Source: Aphelenchoides besseyi (taxonomy: Eukaryota > Nematoda > Chromadorea > Rhabditida > Aphelenchoididae). Taken from it: a stretch of 64,000 nt of DNA. The notes beneath the pieces are model-generated. The model worked only from the letters and a program-made list of their open reading frames with translations. It was not told the origin of the DNA and did no database searches. Both the position numbers and the translations under genes were made by a program. The DNA lies in assembly GCA_024699855.1 (NCBI GenBank), contig JAMPIQ010000002.1, positions 8,060,001 through 8,124,000 of the forward strand, written 5' to 3'. This document shows positions 1-11,099 of the stretch, piece by piece; the first letter of the stretch is position 1; every line of letters starts with the position of its first letter.

Positions 1-218
1 GACTTCTAAATCATCTAATAATCGAGTTTATCATGACAACGAGAATAAACAACATAAAAATATCCATGGCAGAAGATGGAGTCAGAATCTCAAGGTGCAT
101 TCGGAATACCCGCGTTCTTTAGCTTTAAAGTCTGTGGAAACAAAGTGAGTGATTAGTTGAGTAGACTGTCGAGTCTTCTCGGCACCCGTAAAGATAAATG
201 GAATCATAAGCGATCAAA

Positions 219-569
219 TCAGATGCTATTGCTTCTCCAAAGGTTTCTGTAGATTTTGCATCTGAAACTGCTGATTTCATGTCGACAACTGTATTCGATT
301 ACCGGTACTCGTGCACCGTTCATCTCCTGATTCGACGGCGAGTAGGTTCCTTGATTGTCACGCCGCAAACGAGCAATAACAGAGAAGAGCATACAACCCA
401 GTAGAATAGAAACCACGAGGAGGCTGTTCGCTTCGGATGTAAACAAAATTTGTGATTTCATGCGATCATGTTTACAATTGAATGCCACTGCTTCTTGTTG
501 AATCCATGACATAATAAAGTCTGTTGTACGCACACATTCAACTGAACGAGGATTATGATTTGTGGCCAT
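219..569 (-). CDS. Small single-pass membrane protein, intact copy (block A)
   Basis: A 116-residue open frame starting at ATG 569. Residues about 50-68 are strongly hydrophobic (LLVVSILLGCMLFSVIA) and are followed by a basic RLRR stop-transfer motif, which predicts one membrane span. Two cysteines precede the span and two follow it. No family is recognised. The block C copy at 20787 carries the same frame but has TAA where this copy has TAC, so this is the only copy that reads through. It may be the whole gene or the last exon of a longer one. Confidence 0.45.
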   Translation of the reverse strand: MATNHNPRSVECVRTTDFIMSWIQQEAVAFNCKHDRMKSQILFTSEANSLLVVSILLGCMLFSVIARLRRDNQGTYSPSNQEMNGARVPVIEYSCRHEISSFRCKIYRNLWRSNSI

Positions 570-945
570 TCAGCTTGTTGATATTCTAAATAAGAACCGA
601 GCAACCGTTCATTGTATTTGTAATAAGAGACCAACATGATTGTTAAGCTCTAGGTTTCTGCTTGTAACATGTTCGATCAGTGCTTTATCTCTACTTAAGC
701 ATTGAAGTTAGCCATCACATATCTTTAATGTGTAGCCAAACATTTTCCAATTATCATTATTGTCGCTCAAACAATATTCCAGCAAACGTTTTGTGTGTCG
801 AATGGTGCATCAAAATGAACGTCCAGATTACTTGTGTATCAAGATTGCTTTGGATACTAATGACTGAGTTTGTGTGCTCATCACGTAGTGTTTATCTCTT
901 AACAGAAATTCGAACCGTTCCTTGACTCTTTTACAGTTTAGTTGT

Positions 946-1161
946 CTAAAACCAAATGTGTAGTTTCCAATCAAAATCTGAAGGTTTTGTGCTGTGAAAT
1001 AGAAACATAATGCAAGGGAAAGCCTGCAAAGAAACGAATTCGATTGCGGACTTGGATTCTAGCATAGAGATGACTTTGTAGGCACCAATGGATGATGATT
1101 CCATAACATTGAAGCTCATGGACATAAGTTGTTGCTCAGTGGTTTTAAAGTCATTTTGCAA
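946..1161 (-). CDS. Hypothetical 71-residue ORF (block A)
   Basis: Short open frame preserved without a frame break in both block A and block C (20197-20412). Composition is ordinary with a hydrophobic, Phe-rich C-terminal half. No domain is recognised. Conservation between the copies alone does not prove coding, because the whole block is duplicated. Confidence 0.2.
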   Translation of the reverse strand: MQNDFKTTEQQLMSMSFNVMESSSIGAYKVISMLESKSAIEFVSLQAFPCIMFLFHSTKPSDFDWKLHIWF

Positions 1162-1530
1162 TTTTTACAGGAGTTTCTTTTGATTTCATTTGTAGATGGT
1201 CTCGAAAACGTTTTGAACAATTATGGTCAGAATAGATTGTACCAATTAGGGTGTCGATAATTAGAGCTTTAAGAGTTGCGGTTGAGTTCGAGCATCCGTA
1301 ATAATCGAATTATGTAATCAGCTATTTCTTCGTATGTTCAAGTAATCTCTCGGCTTTATACAAGTTTATTGCGTACTTGAAAAAGAAACACACTTTTGAA
1401 GCAATTTCAATCTACAAAAGACTGTTTTTGACTTAGTTATCTCAGTGTAAGAAGCTGTTACAATTATGTTTGCGAGAATGTCTGTCAGTAGACCGTAAAT
1501 GAAAAGCTTTACAAGTAGGAGATGAAGTAC

Positions 1531-2244
1531 GCTAATCGTTTTCATCTTCAGTCCATTCATGATCCGATTCATCTTCAGTCGATTCATCATCCGATTTGTC
1601 ATCATCATCCCATTTAAGTGGATCCATGTCGATTATGAATCGTAAAGTAGCGTCGAAATTTGGTTGTATTCGCTGTAGTTCCACCTCACAATATTGCTTA
1701 ATAAGCACATAATTTGTACTGTCTTTGGGTTCTGGGATGCTGTGCTCAGCAGAACACAGCGTATTGGACTTTGTAGCGGTGAGTATCTCCCAGCCGAAAT
1801 GCTCTACGACCTAGAAACGAACTTGAATCGGCCCTCACAAACAATTCTACTTTTCTTGTCTTCGGTATGTGTTTTCTGAACTCGTAGATAAGTGTCGTAC
1901 GAGGAATCGATACATTCGCCTCTTGCAGCTTGTCAATTTTCTTGCATTCTTCTCTTATCCAAACAAGCAGCTTTTTTAAAGTAAACTGAAATCTTATTAA
2001 CCTTATTGTACTCAAGAAGATAACCCACTCGCTCATGTGTGTAACGCTTAACTTTAAAAAAACTCGTCAATTCCACCAAATCGGGGAAAAACGGCATCAT
2101 TTTAGTCATTTTCGAGATGAGATCATGATTTTCGCCCAAATTCAACCAAACAAAATTCAGCTTCTCAACAGTAGGAGATGTAGGAAAATCACAAAAGAAG
2201 TCGTCGTCAATGGTCGCTGAAAGCTTTGAGTACTTTTGCGTCAA
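1531..2244 (-). CDS. Hypothetical gene with acidic tail, LRR/F-box-like character (block A)
   Basis: Three neighbouring minus-strand frames look coding and appear to belong together: 2244-1933 (aromatic- and leucine-rich, with repeated hydrophobic spacing such as FFPDLVELTSFF, reminiscent of the degenerate leucine-rich segments of nematode F-box proteins), 2036-1746, and a last part ending at 1531 that is almost entirely Asp/Glu/Ser (DDDDKSDDESTEDES). They do not join in one frame. Either a T/A-run indel near 1975 and an unrecognised intron near 1745 separate them, or the gene is decaying. The family assignment is only an impression. The block C copy is 19118-19831. Confidence 0.35.
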
Positions 2245-2631
2245 GAATCTTACCGTCGAATCGTGGAGAGTATTCGCAAAAGTTTGCGGCTCGAATCCTT
2301 TTAAAATTGGTGCAGGGCAATCACTTACTTGAATTCATCTAAGCAAAATGTAAGTTGAACCATTGAGAAACTTACCAAGGTTGTCGAAAAAAACAACAAC
2401 AATCGATGAAAACGAATTCAGGCATATACCATAAAAAGATCAATGTCTTCGCATGACAAGTAAGATAGTACAACTGCTTTTGTATTTGCCTGATTATACC
2501 ACCATGGTATATTCCGTTATCCCTATCGTCAAAAAGATCCAGTGAAATATGTCCTGAAATGAAGTTAAATTGAAATAAAACGTCAAAAGCGAACCTGTGA
2601 AAATTCTGCTAACAGCCGAGAACTCTTCCGC

Positions 2632-2936
2632 TTATTTGTGTTTGTATTTGAACAGATTTGCGTACTGTACATTCAGTACTCGATTCCAAGTTCGTATCTC
2701 TTCCAAGGTTAACTTGAAGGGTGTTGCACAGTGTCGAAATTCTACTTTGTAAATTGTTGTTGATACAGAGAATTTGTTGTCATCGCTACAGTAATCGACG
2801 ATTGCAAACTGGTAGTCTCGGTATAACTGAGAAGCACGAAGAAACTCTCGTGAGATCAACTAAAGACTATTGGTTAGAAACACACGCTGTAATTGAAAAA
2901 ACTGACCAAGTATTTGAGAAACTCCAAAGCTGACAT
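2632..2936 (-). CDS. Hypothetical 85-residue protein, two exons (block A)
   Basis: Exon 1 (2936-2907) encodes MSALEFLKYL and ends at a GT donor. A 47 bp intron ends in CTTTAG, and exon 2 (2859-2632) continues in phase 0 for 75 residues to TAA. The mature sequence is polar and Tyr-rich (VDYCSDDNKF, RTWNRVLNVQY). The block C copy (18425-18728) has the same exon structure and no frame break, which supports a real small gene or the 3' end of one. No family is recognised. Confidence 0.45.
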
Positions 2937-3469
2937 CTTATTATTTCGTGGATGATTACACACATATTCGATCCGATGCATAAGCAAAATTGCTTTCGAG
3001 TAGGTACTTAGTTGCGGTCTGCACATTTTGGTTGAATGACCAACTGACCAGTGCGGAGATATTGGTCACGAGTTTCAGGATGTGCTTGTGGGCAAGTTGT
3101 CAAAAGTTACTTGACATCACATTTATTATGGGCTTCTAAATACTTCCAGTAGTTATTTGTATCCTGCGATCTAAATGAAACCGGTTTCCAAACATATAAT
3201 TGGAAAGCCAACAGTTTTCTTTGCAGTAAAATTAACACAACATTATGATGAGTAATCGACAACAACGAAGAGAATCGCCGTTGAGCGACAAAGTTCTTGG
3301 AGATCCACGTCTTCGGTCTTACTTCGCATCGTCCATTGATTGGGATGCACCGTTCGTGGCCTTTTAAAGGATTACTAATGTTAACAGTTATCATGTGAAG
3401 TCAACTAAGTGATCAATTGGTTTATTACTATTTGGCAATACTAAATCGAACATAAATGCACATTTCAAT

Positions 3470-4465
3470 CTACTGATACAAATCCCATGGCTTCCATCCC
3501 GTTTGCTTCGGGCCAAACAAAGTCAAATAGCAGCCTTGACGACCGCTTGTCTTCATTGCATCCAATCGCTCAAGAATCGCATGGTCGAACTCGTGAAGTT
3601 CGTCACGCGGAAGCTCTCTAATTTGTTCACTGTAACTAGTGATTAGCAAAAAGTAGTGATTCAGTTGGTGTTATTGTGTGAGCCACTGAGCTGCTGCAGC
3701 CTTATTTGGACAGGGCGTTGTCTCGAGTTTGGATTCGTCTTTGGGTTTCAAGTATCATACCACTTGTTTCTTTGAATGTAAATGTGAATGCATCGGCATT
3801 GCCATTGCAAAATTTCGAGTTTTGTTTAATTGACCGTGTACCTAACAAAGAGCGGAATCGCTGGTCGCGCATGGCCAAGTGGAAATCCCTTTTGAGTTCA
3901 CCTCTTCTTGTCGTATCTACACTTTGATAGTTAACAGTCCTCTGTCTGCGTGAGAAATAACTTGCATGTTTTAACTCTTGCCACTCATTCTTAATGCAGC
4001 AGTCATTTCGAGTCGCCAATCTTCAACGGATCTGTGCAGCGGTGTTTGTTCACAGGAAGCGAAGCTTCTGTTGGTATTCATGAGCATTTGAGTTTTTTAC
4101 GAGTTCCGGACCGCATTACCCCAAATCAATCTAAGACAATTGCAAAGTATTGCGTCGGGAAGCGAGGATTTGCGGACGAGAAGTATCGGACGGAATAGAA
4201 TCAAATTCACGGTGACTTTTGACGTCTCAATACGAAGAGTCCAAATATCCAATTGCTAGGTTAGCTTTTCGAATGTAGTCGAGAATGCTGAAAGTGATAA
4301 CTTTATCCTGAAGATATTCAGGGTTGTCAAGTTCTTCCACAAATATCATTGGGAGAAGTGGATTGCACTGATTGAACGGTGGGTGAAGTTCAACGAAACG
4401 TTCTCGAAGAACGTCTTTGACATGCAGTTGGTTGCAACTGGTTTGATTCACGGAATTCAATTCAA
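3470..4465 (-). CDS. Coding-like exon cluster, unknown gene (block A)
   Basis: Mirror of 16895-17890 in block C. It contains the same coding-like segments: the frame with IRKANLAIGYLDSSY, the basic frame with DFHLAMRDQRFRSLL, and the terminal segment ending GWKPWDLYQ. Compared with block C, this copy has a few amino-acid changes in the middle segment. See the block C entry for the reasoning. Confidence 0.3.
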
Positions 4466-4467
4466 AA

Positions 4468-6190
4468 CTAACTGGAAATGAATACTTGAATGCGAATGTG
4501 AAAGTCGATTGCAACGTAACTCTGAATGGCACAGAAGCCAATTAACAGACAGATAAACGGTGCAAATGTGCTCATAGCTCGTGGAGATGTTTGGATGACG
4601 ATTGAGCCGGTGGTCGCTGTAACTGCAGAGTCGCTTTCGTCCAAATCGTTCAGCTCGTCGTCCAAGTCACTACCCTCTTCGTCGTTATCAAGTCCCGTAT
4701 TTAAAGCTGCCTAAACCATAGACATCTATAGCAATCCAATTGTAAAAACACACCTGAAGACTTTCAACTCGACGATTCGAAAGCAACAAATCGGAGCGCA
4801 AAGACTCGCAAGTTTCAGTTGTTTCTTCCAGTAAGTCACGCTGAAAATAAAAAATTGAACTGATCCAACGGTTTGTCCGTTTACCGTCTTCTTAAACTTG
4901 TAATCCATTTCGTCGTAACGTTTCTTTTGTGTCCTGAAGTTTCTCTTGCTCCGCGAGAATCGCAAGTTTTTGACGTTTGACTTCGTCCTCGTGTTTGTTC
5001 ACCAATCGTTGAAAATCGTTCAATCGATCTTCCAACCGATCAACCTCGTCCTGAAGTCGATTGACATTGGCCTCGTACTTCTGCTTCTCGCAGCGTTCGT
5101 ATTCCACACGTGACTGCAGTTCACGGACTTTCGACTCCAACAATGTGATCTTGTGCGCTTCAACGTAGTGGGAATGAAAATGAGAGTTTTTGGATTCTAA
5201 TTCGCCTAATTGCAACGCCAATCGCTTTTTCGCTCTCCAATTCGGCAATCGTTACGGCTTGTCTTTGAATTGTCAGGTTGTTGGTCTCGGTTTGAAGCAA
5301 ATGATTATTGTAGTCGCGTAGGGCGTTGTTCAGTTGCTCTTCGATGTCTCGTGCGTTGTTCATGGCATCGGATTTTTCTTGCAATAAAGCTGAGACCCTT
5401 TTCTCCAAAGCTGCTTTTCCCGATCGAACGGTTTCAATCTAAAGACGATGAGTATTTGTGGTCATAATTTCAAACAAACCTCAACATTCTTCTCCGCTAA
5501 TTCGCTTTCAAGAGTCGATCTCGATCCAATGGCACTCAACTTCTCTTCTTCCGCTGTTTCCAATTGTCGTTGAAGACGACGCAACATCGGAGTTTTGTCG
5601 CTTTTTTGTCTTTCTATTGACAACAAGTTCTGTGCATCTTTGAGCAGAGCCAACGTCTTACGATACTCACGTTTGTAGTCGTGAGTACTCGACTCGAAAC
5701 TGTTCTGACTTTGAGTCTCGAACTGTCGACTACGTTGTTCGAACGAACGTAGTTGACTTTGCAGATTGGCAACAGTTTCGTTCAAATCCGTTACTTGTTC
5801 TTCGTATGTTCGAATTCGGCGTTGATGTTGTGAACGAATTTCGTCCAAATCGTCTAAAGAAAAGTTCATTACGCAACTAATTAAACTCCATGGAAAATCA
5901 GCGCTCTTAACGTAAACTATAATTAACCCAAATGCTAGTTCTCACTCATACTCTACAGTAAGCAGACGAGTAGGTTTGGCTTCAGATGTCAACAACATTT
6001 TGGCGTTTGTTTTGGAACATTAAAAGCAGATCATCGCAGTTTTCGGTCGCAAGACCGAGTAGGATCGTGAACCTACCTTGTTCTCGGCGTTGTAGATTTT
6101 GTTTCAAAGAACGGATCTCCGCTTCCAATTGGACTCGTGCTTCGGCCTCCCGTTCCAAGCTAACGGTCAACGACTGAGAAGTTCGGCAGC
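4468..6190 (-). pseudogene. Myosin-XVIII C-terminal tail exons, copy A
   Basis: Holds the second half of exon a (6187-6079), exon b (about 5852-5480), exon c (about 5440-4886), exon d and the start of exon e of the myosin-XVIII-like tail described under copy D. It carries indels relative to copy D: a GT loss in the CGCTTTTTCGC stretch near 5226 and an extra T in TTTCTTTTG near 4923, both in exon c. Exon e does not reach its normal C-terminus. After ..RAMST it runs into unrelated sequence at about 4570, exactly as in copy C. Indels may be assembly errors, but the altered C-terminus is shared by A and C and is therefore real or at least consistent. Confidence 0.75.
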
Positions 6191-6697
6191 GACTTGAGCG
6201 TTTTGTACGCGAAAAAAAACGATGCACGTGAAGCAACGTTGTTCGTTGCTCCGGAGTGAAGAAGATGCAAAATACTTCCAAGAATGTTGACTATTCCCTT
6301 GATTTGTATTTCAGTAATCTTCAAATGTCGAATTGGACTCTTTTTCGTTTCTTTGGATCTCACTTCGAATCGCGTGTGAGTTAAGTATCTCAATTTGCAT
6401 CCTATAATGTTTACTCATTAGTCGAGGGTTTTAGTGGTTGAAATTGCACTGATCAGTGCAAATTCGGCTGCTTCAACGAGTTTGACCCTGAACGAACAGA
6501 TGCGAACCGCAGATCAGTCACAGCAAAAGAGCAAACGCTAAGTAGGAAATCAAGTGATTTTAAGTCGATTGAAAGCGTTTTTTGTTCATATTTCAACTTC
6601 AACAATCGTTTTCATTTAATCAGACGGAGTGCTGTTCGGTTATAAAGTTGGAATCTGTTAAGAAGGGATAGTTGTCAAAGAAATCGAGTCAAATGTG

Positions 6698-6994
6698 TTA
6701 CTGGAGTTGGGCGGCAGTGTAAATGCACTGGAAACAGTAACATTGCTCACAGTGGGAGCAGCGAATAAACCCAATTCGATTGCAACTCCGAATTGAACGT
6801 TCAACCATTGAATACCCCGATTGGTTTACATGAATGTTGAAGTGAACTGAAAGTGCAAAAAGTTGCAAGTTAAATCTGAGAAGCACAAGAAAGCGGATGG
6901 GCGGATTCGTTCTACCGACCTCTGTTTCAATTGAACTGGCCGCACTGGGACATGAACCCGTTGCATTTGCAGCGATCAGTACAATCCTAACCAT
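6698..6994 (-). CDS. Cys-rich 98-residue ORF, copy A
   Basis: Same ORF as at 8493-8789, in inverse orientation. Its C-terminal motif CSHCEQCYCFQC is preserved. Confidence 0.25.
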   Translation of the reverse strand: MVRIVLIAANATGSCPSAASSIETEVGRTNPPIRFLVLLRFNLQLFALSVHFNIHVNQSGYSMVERSIRSCNRIGFIRCSHCEQCYCFQCIYTAAQLQ

Positions 6995-7337
6995 TAACTA
7001 CTCGATTTATTGCCCGAACAGTAGGACGTGCTTTTTGACTCGTCATTCAAACAACGTCCAAAACACGCATTTTTGCGTGACCCGTAGCTTGACGCACAGT
7101 GCTGCTCCGCAGCAAAAAACTAATTAGACCATCAGAATCCTCTCAACAAGATGAGTTTCATGATATACAGTACGCGAGAAGCCCCACCGTTGCTGAAGTG
7201 AGTTTCCTTGTTAGACGCGCGCAAAACTCTTTGACTAATCACTTGATGAAACAGAAAGTGTCGTCCGATTCAAATGGTCTTAATTTAATTCCGAGTTTAT
7301 ATCCGATCAAAATCTTTAGACACACAAATTTCGTAAG

Positions 7338-7437
7338 NNNNNNNNNNNNNNNNNNNNNNNNNNNNNNNNNNNNNNNNNNNNNNNNNNNNNNNNNNNNNNN
7401 NNNNNNNNNNNNNNNNNNNNNNNNNNNNNNNNNNNNN
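7338..7437. other. Assembly gap, exactly 100 N
   Basis: A run of exactly 100 N, the usual placeholder for a scaffold gap of unknown length. The sequence on the left is the start of an intronic segment that in block D continues into GTTCAAAAATGG (32449 onward), so real repeat sequence is missing here. The gap lies between inverted blocks A and B, at the place where an assembler would most easily fail or mis-join. Confidence 0.98.
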
Positions 7438-7957
7438 GTGATCGAAGTCTGCCACTACGAAGCGAAGACTTCCGGCTAAAGTTTTTGTGCTATCGGAGAC
7501 TTTCCAAATACTGTAAAAGTGAGATTAACAGACCACCAATACGGAATGTTAGAAATGTAACAGTCGTTGCGAGCTATGAAACGGCTAAGCGGATTACGAA
7601 GTCAAAAGTGGTTATTGAATAAGAGAATCCAAACAATCTGGTGGTGACTAGCCTGAGAACTTCTCTGTGCATTCGAACAGAAATGAGTAAACGCAAAATG
7701 GTCTTTGGATTACTAGAAACCTGATAGAGTCCCAAATGAAACAAAACCAAAAACGACAATTCAAGTTTCTAATCAATTTTTTGCAGAAACTGAAGGAGAA
7801 ATGCGCGAGAAGATCAAACGTCTGGAAGAATCGATGGCCGAACTACAATCCGAAAAGAAACGTATTGGCAATCGACTGGAAGAAACAAAAGCACTTTCGA
7901 ACGCCGAGTGCCGAACTTCTCAATCGATGACCGTTCGCTTGGAACGGGACTCCGAAG

Positions 7958-8086
7958 CACGAGTTTAATCATATGCGGATCTCTCTTGTAAAATCCATTC
8001 TGTTTGTTCTTGTAATAGAAAACGTAGGTTATTGTAGTCACAAATTGATTTTTAAGCCACGAGGTCTAATCAAACCCGGTAGTGTC
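7958..8086. repeat. 129-bp repeat r, copy 1 in block B
   Basis: 129 bp starting CACGAGTTTAATCATATGCGG and ending GGTAGTGTC. The same 129 bp, with a few changes, lies directly behind the myosin-tail stop codon at 10971-11099. Here it follows the truncated first half of exon a and supplies its stop codon. Confidence 0.85.
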
Positions 8087-9296
8087 TTCGCAATTCCACT
8101 CTTCCATTCCTTCCGTTTCCAACTCGAGACCGAATCGACGCCATTTTTGAACTTACGAAATTTGTGTGTCTAAAGATTTTGATCGGATATAAACTCGGAA
8201 TTAAATTAAGACCATTGAATCGGACGACACTTTCTGTTTCATCAAGTGATTAGTCAAAGAGTTTTGGCGCGCGTCTAACAAGGAAACTCACTTCAGCAAC
8301 GGTGGGGCTTCTCGCGTACTGTATATCATGAAACTCATCTTGTTGAGAGGATTCTGATGGTCTAATTAGTTTTTTGTGCTGCGGAGCACTGTGCGTCAAG
8401 CTACGGGTCACGCAAAATGCGTGTTTTGGACGTTGTTTGAATGACGAGTCAAAAAGCACGTCCTACTGTTCGGGCAATAAATCGAGTAGTTAATGGTTAG
8501 GATTGTACTGATCGCTGCAAATGCAACGGGTTCATGTCCCAGTGCGGCCAGTTCAATTGAAACAGAGGTCGGTAGAACGAATCCGCCCATCCGCTTTCTT
8601 GTGCTTCTCAGATTTAACTTGCAACTTTTTGCACTTTCAGTTCACTTCAACATTCATGTAAACCAATCGGGGTATTCAATGGTTGAACGTTCAATTCGGA
8701 GTTGCAATCGAATTGGGTTTATTCGCTGCTCCCACTGTGAGCAATGTTACTGTTTCCAGTGCATTTACACTGCCGCCCAACTCCAGTAACACATTTGACT
8801 CGATTTCTTTGACAACTATCCCTTCTTAACAGATTCCAACTTTATAACCGAACAGCACTCCGTCTGATTAAATGAAACGATTGTTGAAGTTGAAATATGA
8901 ACAAAAAACGCTTTCAATCGACTTAAAATCACTTGATTTCCTACTTAGCGTTTGCTCTTTTGCTGTGACTGATCTGCGGTTCGCATCTGTTCGTTCAGGG
9001 TCAACTCGTTGAAGCAGCCGAATTTGCACTGATCAGTGCAATTTCAACCACTAAAACCCTCGACTAATGAGTAAACATTATAGGATGCAAATTGAGATAC
9101 TTAACTCACACGCGATTCGAAGTGAGATCCAAAGAAACGAAAAAGAGTCCAATTCGACATTTGAAGATTACTGAAATACAAATCAAGGGAATAGTCAACA
9201 TTCTTGGAAGTATTTTGCATCTTCTTCACTCCGGAGCAACGAACAACGTTGCTTCACGTGCATCGTTTTTTCGCGTACAAAACGCTCAAGTCGCTG
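7969..9296. repeat. 1.3-kb insertion splitting myosin-tail exon a
   Basis: In block E exon a is one uninterrupted 234 bp exon. In blocks A-D the exon is cut after ..EAR, 1.3 kb of unrelated DNA follows, and then about 55 bp of exon a are repeated (GCCGAACTTCTCA... at 9297 versus 7909) before the exon continues. The two flanking copies differ at several sites, so this is not a fresh target duplication. The insert carries repeat r, a Cys-rich ORF and a 14-bp perfect palindrome GCACTGATCAGTGC near 9028. No terminal inverted repeats were found. Confidence 0.6.
8493..8789 (+). CDS. Cys-rich 98-residue ORF, copy B
   Basis: Open frame starting at ATG 8493. The last third may be a separate exon, because a good acceptor (GCACTTTCAG) precedes it. 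It ends with a cysteine cluster, CSHCEQCYCFQC, that could bind zinc. Four copies (6698-6994 -, 14362-14658 +, 31813-32109 -) are all open; copy D differs by one residue (EKEVG for ETEVG). No known family is recognised, and the position inside a disrupted exon makes a functional gene uncertain. Confidence 0.3.
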   Translation: MVRIVLIAANATGSCPSAASSIETEVGRTNPPIRFLVLLRFNLQLFALSVHFNIHVNQSGYSMVERSIRSCNRIGFIRCSHCEQCYCFQCIYTAAQLQ

Positions 9297-10970
9297 CCGA
9301 ACTTCTCAGTCGTTGACCGTTAGCTTGGAACGGGAGGCCGAAGCACGAGTCCAATTGGAAGCGGAGATCCGTTCTTTGAAACAAAATCTACAACGCCGAG
9401 AACAAGGTAGGTTCACGATCCTACTCGGTCTTGCGACCGAAACTGCGATGATCTGCTTTTAATGTTCCAAAAACAACGCCAAAATGTTGTTGACATCTGA
9501 AGCCAAACCTACTCGTCTGCTTACTGTAGAGTATGAGTGAGAACTAGCATTTGGGTTAATTATAGTTTACGTTAAGAGCGCTGATTTTCCATGGAGTTTA
9601 ATTAGTTGCGTAATGAACTTTTCTTTAGACGATTTGGACGAAATTCGTTCACAACATCAACGCCGAATTCGAACATACGAAGAACAAGTAACGGATTTGA
9701 ACGAAACTGTTGCCAATCTGCAAAGTCAACTACGTTCGTTCGAACAACGTAGTCGACAGTTCGAGACTCAAAGTCAGAACAGTTTCGAGTCGAGTACTCA
9801 CGACTACAAACGTGAGTATCGTAAGACGTTGGCTCTGCTCAAAGATGCACAGAACTTGTTGTCAATAGAAAGACAAAAAAGCGACAAAACTCCGATGTTG
9901 CGTCGTCTTCAACGACAATTGGAAACAGCGGAAGAAGAGAAGTTGAGTGCCATTGGATCGAGATCGACTCTTGAAAGCGAATTAGCGGAGAAGAATGTTG
10001 AGGTTTGTTGAAATTATGACCACAAATACTCATCGTCTTTAGATTGAAACCGTTCGATCGGGAAAAGCAGCTTTGGAGAAAAGGGTCTCAGCTTTATTGC
10101 AAGAAAAATCCGATGCCATGAACAACGCACGAGACATCGAAGAGCAACTGAACAACGCCCTACGCGACTACAATAATCATTTGCTTCAAACCGAGACCAA
10201 CAACCTGACAATTCAAAGACAAGCCGTAACGATTGCCGAATTGGAGAGCGAAAAACAGCGATTGGCGTTGCAATTAGGCGAATTAGAATCCAAAAACTCT
10301 CATTTTCATTCCCACTACGTTGAAGCGCACAAGATCACATTGTTGGAGTCGAAAGTCCGTGAACTGCAGTCACGTGTGGAATACGAACGCTGCGAGAAGC
10401 AGAAGTACGAGGCCAATGTCAATCGACTTCAGGACGAGGTTGATCGGTTGGAAGATCGATTGAACGATTTTCAACGATTGGTGAACAAACACGAGGACGA
10501 AGTCAAACGTCAAAAACTTGCGATTCTCGCGGAGCAAGAGAAACTTCAGGACACAAAGAAAACGTTACGACGAAATGGATTACAAGTTTAAGAAGACGGT
10601 AAACGGACAAACCGTTGGATCAGTTCAATTTTTTATTTTCAGCGTGACTTACTGGAAGAAAAACAACTGAAACTTGCGAGTCTTTGCGCTCCGATTTGTT
10701 GCTTTCGAATCGTCGAGTTGAAAGTCTTCAGGTGTGTTTTTACAATCGGATTGCTATAGATGTCTATGGTTTAGGCAGCTTTAAATACGGGACTTGATAA
10801 CGACGAAGAGGATAGTGACTTGGACGACGAGCTGAACGATTTGGACGAAAGCGACTCTGCAGTTACAGCGACCACCGGCTCAATCGTCATCCAAACATCT
10901 CCACAAGCTATGAGCACCACACAAGAGAGCGAAAACGGGCCATTCAACGATTTAACTGTTTAATAACTGA

Positions 10971-11099
10971 CACGAGTCTAAATAAAATGCGGATCTCTCT
11001 TGTAAAATCCATTCTGTTTGTTCTTGTAATAAAAAACGTAGGTTATTGTAGTCACAAATTGATTTTAAGCCAGGAGGTCTAATCAAACTCGGTAGTGTC
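10971..11099. repeat. 129-bp repeat r, copy 2 in block B (myosin-tail 3' UTR)
   Basis: Begins CACGAGTCTAAATAAAATGCGG eight bases after the tail stop codon, and contains the AATAAA signal. Same element as 7958-8086. Confidence 0.85.
10981..10986 (+). promoter_or_regulatory. Polyadenylation signal AATAAA of the myosin-tail gene
   Basis: Perfect AATAAA 18 bp behind the TAA stop at 10961-10963. In the other copies of repeat r (behind truncated exon a) the same position reads TAATCATATG and the signal is absent. Confidence 0.6.

Larger units (their letters stand above)
1..7337. repeat. Segmental duplication block A (inverse of block C)
   Basis: This 7.3 kb block is the reverse complement of 14024-21356 (position 1 pairs with 21356, 7337 with 14024) with scattered substitutions and short indels. 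Its inner part, about 4700-7337, is also the inverse of 8150-10790 in block B. The match is still running at position 1, so the repeat may extend left of the window. It ends at the 100-N gap on the right. Genes inside it read on the minus strand. Confidence 0.93.
7787..10963 (+). pseudogene. Myosin-XVIII-like coiled-coil tail, copy B (has authentic C-terminus)
   Basis: Exon a starts after TTTTTTGCAG at 7787 and hits TAA at 7966-7968. The rest of exon a reappears at 9297-9403 after a 1.3 kb insertion. Exons b (9629-10002), c (10043-10598), d (10643-10731) and e (10775-10963) follow with GT...AG introns of 40-45 bp between b, c, d and e. Exon c is one base and exon d two bases longer than in copy D, because of extra A bases in A-runs at about 10560 and 10663; both break the frame and look like sequencing error. 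Exon e ends at the natural C-terminus (acidic DDELNDLDESDS stretch, then ..FNDLTV and TAA). Assignment to class XVIII rests on the C-terminal LESKVREL...RCEKQKYEANVNRL heptad pattern followed by an acidic segment, as in animal MYO18A. Confidence 0.75.
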
